Below are positions 1 to 2,932 of a stretch of 6,465 nt of DNA, in pieces. Made by a program: the position numbers and the translations under genes. Position 1 is the first letter of the stretch, and the number at the start of each line of letters is the position of its first letter. The stretch lies in NCBI GenBank assembly GCA_013154075.1, contig JAADDG010000093.1, positions 1 through 6,465 on the forward strand, given 5' to 3'. The stretch is from Campylobacterota bacterium. Lineage in GTDB: Bacteria; Campylobacterota; Campylobacteria; Campylobacterales; JAADDG01. The notes beneath the pieces are model-generated. The model was not told where the DNA came from. It made no database searches and worked only from the letters and a program-made list of their open reading frames with translations.

Positions 1-1
1 T

Positions 2-415
2 TATCTTTGGTCTTTTAGTATAGTTTGCGAGATGATAATATTTTATTTTCAATCACACTTTTTAAAAGGCGATTTGAGATTTTTGATAGCTCTATCCACT
101 TTGGTAACCTCTTTTAGATGGCTTATGATCTATCTTTTTCCTTCAAGTATATTTTTGTTATATCTGCAACAGAGTTTGCATGCGGTTAGTTTCGCTCTGT
201 ATCATAGCGCTACTTTGTCTTATCTTTATAAGATATATGCAAATAGAAAACTTGCGTTTCAGTTTTATTATGGATTCGGGTTTGGGCTTGGAGGTTTTGT
301 AGGATCGATACTTTCGGGAGCTTTGTATGGAGAGAGATTATTTTTGTATGCTTCCGTTATAGCTTTTTTGGGCTATTTGGCTATGAGTAAGGTTGTTTTT
401 AGAGTAAGATATTAG
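2..415 (+). CDS. MFS transporter, HcaT/phenylpropionate-permease type, C-terminal part (5' truncated by window edge)
   Basis: The frame is open from the first complete codon at position 2 to TAG at 413-415, so this is the C-terminal 137 residues of a longer protein. The ATG at 32 lies inside a hydrophobic helix and is not a credible start. The visible part is almost wholly hydrophobic, with roughly five to six membrane helices. It includes a Glu in an early helix (SIVCEMMIFYF), an RWLMIYLFPSS segment, and LLYLQQSLHAVSFALYHSA, which matches the conserved 'QxLHxxxFaxyH' stretch of the MFS_1-like/HcaT family. A glycine-rich helix follows (GFGFGLGGFVGSILSGALYG). The family comprises inner-membrane permeases named for 3-phenylpropionate transport, but in Campylobacterota the substrate is unknown and should not be inferred from the name. 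The protein ends in a short basic tail (FRVRY). The next gene starts 29 bases downstream, apparently with its own -10 box. Confidence 0.82.
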   Translation, partial: YLWSFSIVCEMIIFYFQSHFLKGDLRFLIALSTLVTSFRWLMIYLFPSSIFLLYLQQSLHAVSFALYHSATLSYLYKIYANRKLAFQFYYGFGFGLGGFVGSILSGALYGERLFLYASVIAFLGYLAMSKVVFRVRY

Positions 416-416
416 A

Positions 417-422
417 TATAAT
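417..422 (+). promoter_or_regulatory. Probable -10 box of the lipoprotein gene
   Basis: A perfect TATAAT lies just after the transporter stop codon, 23 bases before the lipoprotein ATG. Transcription would start near 429-431, giving a very short leader that still contains the GGGAGAG ribosome-binding site (434-440). No convincing -35 is seen, which is usual for Campylobacterota sigma-70 promoters. Read-through from the transporter gene is also possible. Confidence 0.5.
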
Positions 423-444
423 TGGTAAAAATTGGGAGAGATTA

Positions 445-942
445 ATGAAGCGATATTTTTTATTTGCGGTTATGCTGTTTTTTAGCGGATGTGCGTTGTT
501 TGAACCTAAATATTTTGAAAGACCTAAGGTTTTACCGAATATAAAAACCAAAAAAGAGAAAGCGGTGGATAAAATCAAATGGAAAAGCGAGAAGTATAAA
601 GAGGAGTATAAAGGTTATATCACCTCTAAAAATTACGATCCCGTTTTGAAAATGTGGAGATATAAATTTGAAACTACCGACGGAAAAGAGCTTGAGTTTT
701 TTTATAACTTAAAACTCGGTTATGATAACGATTTAATAAAAATATCTCTAAAGACGGTGCGAAACAGGCCGTTTTTGGATAGTGTGGATTTGATATTCGA
801 GAACGTAAGAAAACAAGAGTTTGTAAAAGAGTATGATTCGAAAGAGAAACTTTACAAAAAGCGAAAATTAAAAAAGAGAACATTAAATAGGTTAAATAGA
901 AAACTCGGTGTCCCGAAAGAGGAAAAAATAGATATTTATTGA
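445..942 (+). CDS. Putative lipoprotein of unknown function
   Basis: The 165-aa product is not recognised. Its N-terminus is a lipoprotein signal: a basic n-region (KRY), a hydrophobic core, then FSGC with the acceptor Cys at residue 16. The residue after Cys is Ala, not Asp, so outer-membrane sorting is plausible, although Lol rules are not well tested in this phylum. Residues 32-57 are Lys-rich and probably extended. Residues 57-120 alternate aromatic and polar residues (GYITSKNYDPVLKMWRYKF, then FETTDGKELEFFYNLKL) and would suit a small beta-barrel, possibly OB-like; this is inference from pattern only. The tail after 125 is very basic (KKRKLKKRTLNRLNRKL) and may be helical, perhaps touching peptidoglycan, nucleic acid or acidic lipid. 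The GGGAGAG ribosome-binding site at 434-440 supports the ATG at 445. The base composition resembles its neighbours, so there is no sign of transfer. Confidence 0.85.
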   Translation: MKRYFLFAVMLFFSGCALFEPKYFERPKVLPNIKTKKEKAVDKIKWKSEKYKEEYKGYITSKNYDPVLKMWRYKFETTDGKELEFFYNLKLGYDNDLIKISLKTVRNRPFLDSVDLIFENVRKQEFVKEYDSKEKLYKKRKLKKRTLNRLNRKLGVPKEEKIDIY

Positions 943-953
943 AAAACTCACGA

Positions 954-997
954 TTTACTTTTAAGTTTACCGTTCGTTTACTTTAGAGGATTATAAT
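954..997 (+). promoter_or_regulatory. Promoter of tandem RNA copy 1, with phased TTTAC boxes
   Basis: TATAAT at 992-997 is preceded by TTTACT (977-982) and TTTACC (966-971). The two boxes start 11 bp apart, and the nearer one starts 15 bp before the -10. A further TTTACT lies at 954-959, 12 bp upstream of the next. The same arrangement occurs at copy 2 with identical spacing. Direct repeats phased at one helical turn that occupy the -35 region are the usual binding mode of OmpR/PhoB-family response regulators. Which regulator binds here cannot be told from the window. Confidence 0.6.
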
Positions 998-1021
998 TTC
1001 AATGTAGCTAAACGACAGATG

Positions 1022-1046
1022 GAAATCATCCGACACTCCTTTTGAT
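1022..1046 (+). repeat. 25-nt direct repeat, copy A (anti-SD core)
   Basis: This block is identical base for base to 1240-1264, 218 bp downstream, and its last 20 bases are related to 1324-1343 (17 of 20 identical). It contains CATCCGACACTCCTTTTGAT. Such identity between two noncoding copies separated by diverged sequence implies selection on this element. Confidence 0.9.
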
Positions 1047-1053
1047 GATGAGA

Positions 1054-1086
1054 AAGCGCCTTTTGCCCGGGGGCGCTTCCTTATTT
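1054..1086 (+). terminator. GC hairpin ending copy 1, possible weak intrinsic terminator
   Basis: A 7-bp stem joins 1054-1060 (AAGCGCC) with 1072-1078 (GGCGCTT) across an 11-base loop that contains TTGCCC. The tract after it (CCTTATTTC) is pyrimidine-rich but not a clean T-run, so termination may be partial or helped by Rho, and the stem may serve as a 3' stability element. Confidence 0.45.
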
Positions 1087-1135
1087 CAATCTTCATTTCT
1101 TATTTTTAAAATTTCGATGGCCAACGTCCGCCGCC

Positions 1136-1155
1136 CCGCAAAGTTTAATTTGCGG
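1136..1155 (+). other. Hairpin between the two RNA units, in a GC-rich patch
   Basis: CCGCAAA (1136-1142) and TTTGCGG (1149-1155) form a perfect 7-bp stem with a GTTTAA loop. It sits in a patch from about 1119 that is much richer in G and C than its surroundings. No T-tract follows on either strand, so it does not look like an intrinsic terminator. It may belong to a longer copy 1 transcript or be a remnant of an earlier duplication. Function unknown. Confidence 0.45.
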
Positions 1156-1170
1156 AAAAACTTTTGAGAA

Positions 1171-1213
1171 TTTGTGAAGCATTTACCAACCGTTTACTCA
1201 AAACGGTTATAAT
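1171..1213 (+). promoter_or_regulatory. Promoter of tandem RNA copy 2, with phased TTTAC boxes
   Basis: TATAAT at 1208-1213 is preceded by TTTACT (1193-1198), TTTACC (1182-1187) and a weaker TTTGTG (1171-1176), each starting 11 bp from the next. The distances from TTTACC and TTTACT to the -10 (26 and 15 bp) equal those at copy 1. Sequence between the boxes differs between copies, so the boxes look selected. Shared identity runs from 1207 to 1227, across the -10 and start region. Confidence 0.6.
1188..1208 (+). promoter_or_regulatory. 8-bp inverted repeat overlapping the copy 2 promoter
   Basis: AACCGTTT (1188-1195) and AAACGGTT (1201-1208) are perfect inverted repeats around ACTCA. The repeat overlaps the promoter-proximal TTTACT box and the first base of TATAAT. 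A dimeric repressor bound here would block the promoter. Copy 1 has no such palindrome, so this may allow separate control of the second RNA. It could also be chance in AT-rich DNA. Confidence 0.45.
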
Positions 1214-1239
1214 TTCAATGTAGCTAAGCAGCGATAGGT

Positions 1240-1264
1240 GAAATCATCCGACACTCCTTTTGAT
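1240..1264 (+). repeat. 25-nt direct repeat, copy B (anti-SD core)
   Basis: Exact match to 1022-1046. Sequence directly after it differs completely between the copies (GATGAGAAAG against AAAAACCGG), so identity stops sharply at the element's edge. Confidence 0.9.
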
Positions 1265-1267
1265 AAA

Positions 1268-1293
1268 AACCGGCGTCTTGCCCAACGCCGGTT
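1268..1293 (+). other. 9-bp GC hairpin with TTGCCC loop
   Basis: AACCGGCGT (1268-1276) pairs perfectly with ACGCCGGTT (1285-1293) across the 8-base loop CTTGCCCA. The stem differs in sequence from the copy 1 stem, but position and loop motif are kept, as expected of a structured RNA. It lacks the T-tract of a true intrinsic terminator. A further TTGCCC follows in the single-stranded tail (1295-1300). Confidence 0.6.
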
Positions 1294-1314
1294 ATTGCCC
1301 TCAAAAGATAAAAA

Positions 1315-1371
1315 TTATCAGAGCATCCGACTTTCCTTTTGGTAACACTTCATTTTAACAAACCTTTTTTT
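1315..1371 (+). repeat. Degenerate third copy of the anti-SD core with T7 tail
   Basis: CATCCGACTTTCCTTTTGGT at 1324-1343 matches the last 20 bases of the repeat at 17 positions. TTATC (1315-1319) can pair with GGTAA (1341-1345, one G-U), presenting the core as a loop as in copy 1. The run of seven T at 1365-1371, followed by eight A, could stop transcription but has no strong stem before it. There is no TATAAT directly upstream, so this unit probably depends on read-through from copy 2. Confidence 0.5.
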
Positions 1372-1507
1372 AAAAAAAACTGTAATGAAATAGATTTTTA
1401 TGGAAAATCGCTCCTTTTTTACAAAAAAAATTGACTTCAAACAGCTATCTTTACCAAACTTTAAATTTAAATTATATTAATTTATTATTTTGTAAAGTTT
1501 TGTATTG

Positions 1508-1513
1508 TATAAT
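1508..1513 (+). promoter_or_regulatory. Probable -10 box of the porin gene
   Basis: TATAAT lies 95 bases before the porin ATG in very AT-rich DNA, with no clear -35. Transcription would start near 1520, giving a leader of about 90 nt, which is long for this window. A TTTACC at 1450-1455 is present further upstream but is not followed by a second box at the correct phase. Confidence 0.5.
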
Positions 1514-1576
1514 AATTTAGTAAATGGAGAAGAGTTACGATTAAAAGCGTAGGATTAATAAAGGATTTACTAAATT
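1514..1576 (+). promoter_or_regulatory. 12-bp perfect inverted repeat flanking the porin leader start
   Basis: AATTTAGTAAAT (1514-1525) and ATTTACTAAATT (1565-1576) are exact inverted repeats separated by 39 bases. The left arm directly abuts the porin -10 and spans the predicted start site; the right arm is in the leader. Binding of one dimer to each arm with looping, or a leader stem if transcription starts earlier, would each affect porin expression. The arms also contain TTTACT in opposite orientations, so they may be sites for the factor that acts on the RNA promoters. Confidence 0.5.
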
Positions 1577-1608
1577 TGTGTTATATATAAGTAATATTGA
1601 AATAAGAA

Positions 1609-2838
1609 ATGAAGATGAAAAAGGGCGTTTTTAAATTATTAGCTACATTTTTTCTGTCGGCTCTATTGTTACCTTTCTATCTTCATGCAAAAAGTCTTGA
1701 AGAGGCTATAAAAGATATAAAAATAAGCGGAGAGATAAAGGGCGGATACTATCACCAAAAAATAGATCCTGATCCTTTGAAAGATTTTCAAGACTCCTCC
1801 TCTTCCAATTTGGTTGAGTATAGAGGAATTTTGAGAATGGCCACTCCGGTTATAAACGGTTTGCAGATGGTGATGGAGGGGCTTTTTCAGGATAGAAACG
1901 GCCATATAGAAAATATTCCCGGAAGCGATAGGCTTTTTAGTGTTTATCAACTTTACGGAACCTATATATTATCAAATAGCAAAACCAATATCATTTTGGG
2001 TAGACAGTATATGGATACCCCTTTTACCAACGAGCTTATCTCTACCGGTTTTAAAGTGACCAATAAAGATCTGCCGGGATGGGTTTTTAGTATAGTGGCT
2101 TTTAAAAATATGAAAGATAGAAATGACGAGCTTTATTACTATATCTCCGATCTTAAGGCTTCCAAAGATAAGCATATAAAAGATAAAAAGTTTTACGGAA
2201 TAGGAGCCGAGGGCTCTTTTGGCGTAATTCCTATGAAAATTTGGGTAGGCAATATAGATGAGGTAACGAGCAATATTTTTGCGGAAGCTAAATACGGGAT
2301 AAATTATCAAGGGTTCGATATAGGAGTTACCGGTCAATATTGTGCAAGTTCGATAGACGATAGAGTAAAAGAGCTATCCGATATGGATGATTCTACCTAT
2401 TACGGTGTGTGTGCGAAAGTGGGCAATACCGTTTTCAATGCCAGAGCCGGATATACCTATATAGAGACGGAGAATAACAAAAAGGGTTTTGTGGCTTTTC
2501 AAAATGTGGGTTCTTTTATAAGTGCCGGTGAGATGATGAAGTATAAAAAGGGTCTCTCGGTAGATCTAAATTACGGAGAGACAAAGACTTGGTTCATAGC
2601 TACGAGAATAAATATTTTGCCGATCAAAGGATTGACTCTAAGAGCCGATTACGTAAATGTGGAGAACAGTATCGTATCTAAAGATAGAGATGCCGAAGAG
2701 TTCGTAATCGGAGGTAAATATAGATTCAATAAAAAACTAAACTTCAAAACTTGGTACTCCATCTTTAAGGATGACTCCAAAAATACTCCTAAAATAGATC
2801 AAAGTACTTTCCATTTCGAGGCGAAATATAAATTTTGA
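1609..2838 (+). CDS. Outer-membrane porin, OprD/Campylobacterota major outer-membrane protein type
   Basis: The 409-aa product has a Sec signal peptide (basic MKMKKG, hydrophobic core, probable cleavage after LHA at residue 27). The mature start KSLEEAIKDIKISGEIKGGYY resembles the opening of Campylobacterota major porins. The rest alternates hydrophobic and polar residues with many Tyr and Gly, as in beta-strands, for example LYGTYILSNSKTNIILGRQY. It ends KYKF, a C-terminal Phe beta-signal for the Bam machinery. Length fits OprD-like porins of about 16-18 strands; the strand count is not verified here. Two Cys in the middle (QYCASS, GVCAKVG) are unusual for porins and might pair. The substrate cannot be read from sequence. 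No strong ribosome-binding site precedes 1609; the in-frame ATG at 1615 is an alternative and changes only two residues. The gene stands alone, with a promoter and inverted repeat upstream. Confidence 0.85.
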   Translation: MKMKKGVFKLLATFFLSALLLPFYLHAKSLEEAIKDIKISGEIKGGYYHQKIDPDPLKDFQDSSSSNLVEYRGILRMATPVINGLQMVMEGLFQDRNGHIENIPGSDRLFSVYQLYGTYILSNSKTNIILGRQYMDTPFTNELISTGFKVTNKDLPGWVFSIVAFKNMKDRNDELYYYISDLKASKDKHIKDKKFYGIGAEGSFGVIPMKIWVGNIDEVTSNIFAEAKYGINYQGFDIGVTGQYCASSIDDRVKELSDMDDSTYYGVCAKVGNTVFNARAGYTYIETENNKKGFVAFQNVGSFISAGEMMKYKKGLSVDLNYGETKTWFIATRINILPIKGLTLRADYVNVENSIVSKDRDAEEFVIGGKYRFNKKLNFKTWYSIFKDDSKNTPKIDQSTFHFEAKYKF

Positions 2839-2870
2839 TAGGAAAAAAACTATCCTTTCTCTCTTCTGTT
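2837..2870 (+). terminator. Weak hairpin after the porin gene
   Basis: GATAG (2837-2841) and CTATC (2850-2854) form a 5-bp stem over GAAAAAAA, followed by a pyrimidine-rich tract (CTTTCTCTCTTCTGTT). It overlaps the stop codon. It is too weak to be confident of full termination, but no better candidate lies before ccsBA. Confidence 0.3.
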
Positions 2871-2894
2871 ATCTTTACGTTAATCTAATCGTTG

Positions 2895-2900
2895 TATAAT
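2895..2900 (+). promoter_or_regulatory. Probable -10 box of ccsBA
   Basis: TATAAT 32 bases before the ccsBA ATG would give a start near 2906-2908 and a leader of about 26 nt. That leader still contains AAGGAAGAGGTAGGA, a generous purine-rich ribosome-binding site ending at the start codon. No clear -35 is present. Confidence 0.55.
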
Positions 2901-2932
2901 TTGCTATTAATTTCGTCAAGGAAGAGGTAGGA

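Larger units (their letters stand above)
1004..1086 (+). ncRNA. Candidate small RNA, tandem copy 1
   Basis: No protein gene fits here. Transcription from TATAAT at 992-997 would begin near 1003-1005. The RNA would contain three parts. First is a UGUAGCUAA lead shared with copy 2. Second is a hairpin pairing AUCAUC (1025-1030) with GAUGAU (1044-1049) that displays CGACACUCCUUUU in its 13-nt loop. Third is a GC-rich hairpin, AAGCGCC (1054-1060) with GGCGCUU (1072-1078), carrying UUGCCC in its loop and followed by a pyrimidine-rich run that could end transcription, though the U-tract is poor. An alternative 4-bp hairpin, GAUG (1018-1021) with CAUC (1027-1030), competes with the first. The loop resembles the anti-Shine-Dalgarno end of 16S rRNA, so base-pairing to ribosome-binding sites is the likely mode; that is inferred. 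Both ends are predictions. Confidence 0.6.
1220..1371 (+). ncRNA. Candidate small RNA, tandem copy 2, possibly with a 3' extension
   Basis: This copy has the same layout as copy 1: UGUAGCUAA lead, hairpin region, 25-nt identical block (1240-1264), then a GC-rich hairpin (1268-1293) with UUGCCC in its loop. The upstream stem is GGUG (1237-1240) with CAUC (1246-1249). Here the GC hairpin is stronger (9 bp) but is followed by ATTGCCC and not by a T-tract. RNA polymerase may therefore continue through a third core (1324-1343) to the T7 run at 1365-1371. A short form ending near 1300 by processing is equally possible. The long form would carry two anti-SD-like segments. It lies 238 bases before the porin ATG, and the porin has its own -10, so this is probably an independent RNA and not its leader. 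Confidence 0.55.

Noticed and set aside
674..883. 69-aa minus-strand frame opposite the lipoprotein gene
   Set aside because: Shadow of the lipoprotein gene, without start signals.
1006..1046. On the minus strand the repeat reads AAGGAG, six bases, ATG, as if starting tiny peptides
   Set aside because: The frames give 12 aa, 7 aa and 2 aa in the three copies with no shared peptide beyond MIS, and no minus-strand promoter is seen. The shared TATAAT, the TTTAC boxes and the hairpins support the plus strand.
1022..1343. CRISPR array
   Set aside because: Only two exact repeats and one degenerate copy, with unequal gaps of 193 and about 60 bases that contain promoters and hairpins, and no cas genes.
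1524..1544. Six-codon upstream frame (MEKSYD) in the porin leader
   Set aside because: No ribosome-binding site, and almost at the predicted transcript start. Likely chance.
991..1608. Tandem riboswitches in one long porin leader
   Set aside because: Each unit has its own -10, the porin has a separate -10 at 1508, and I recognise no known aptamer. Not fully excluded.
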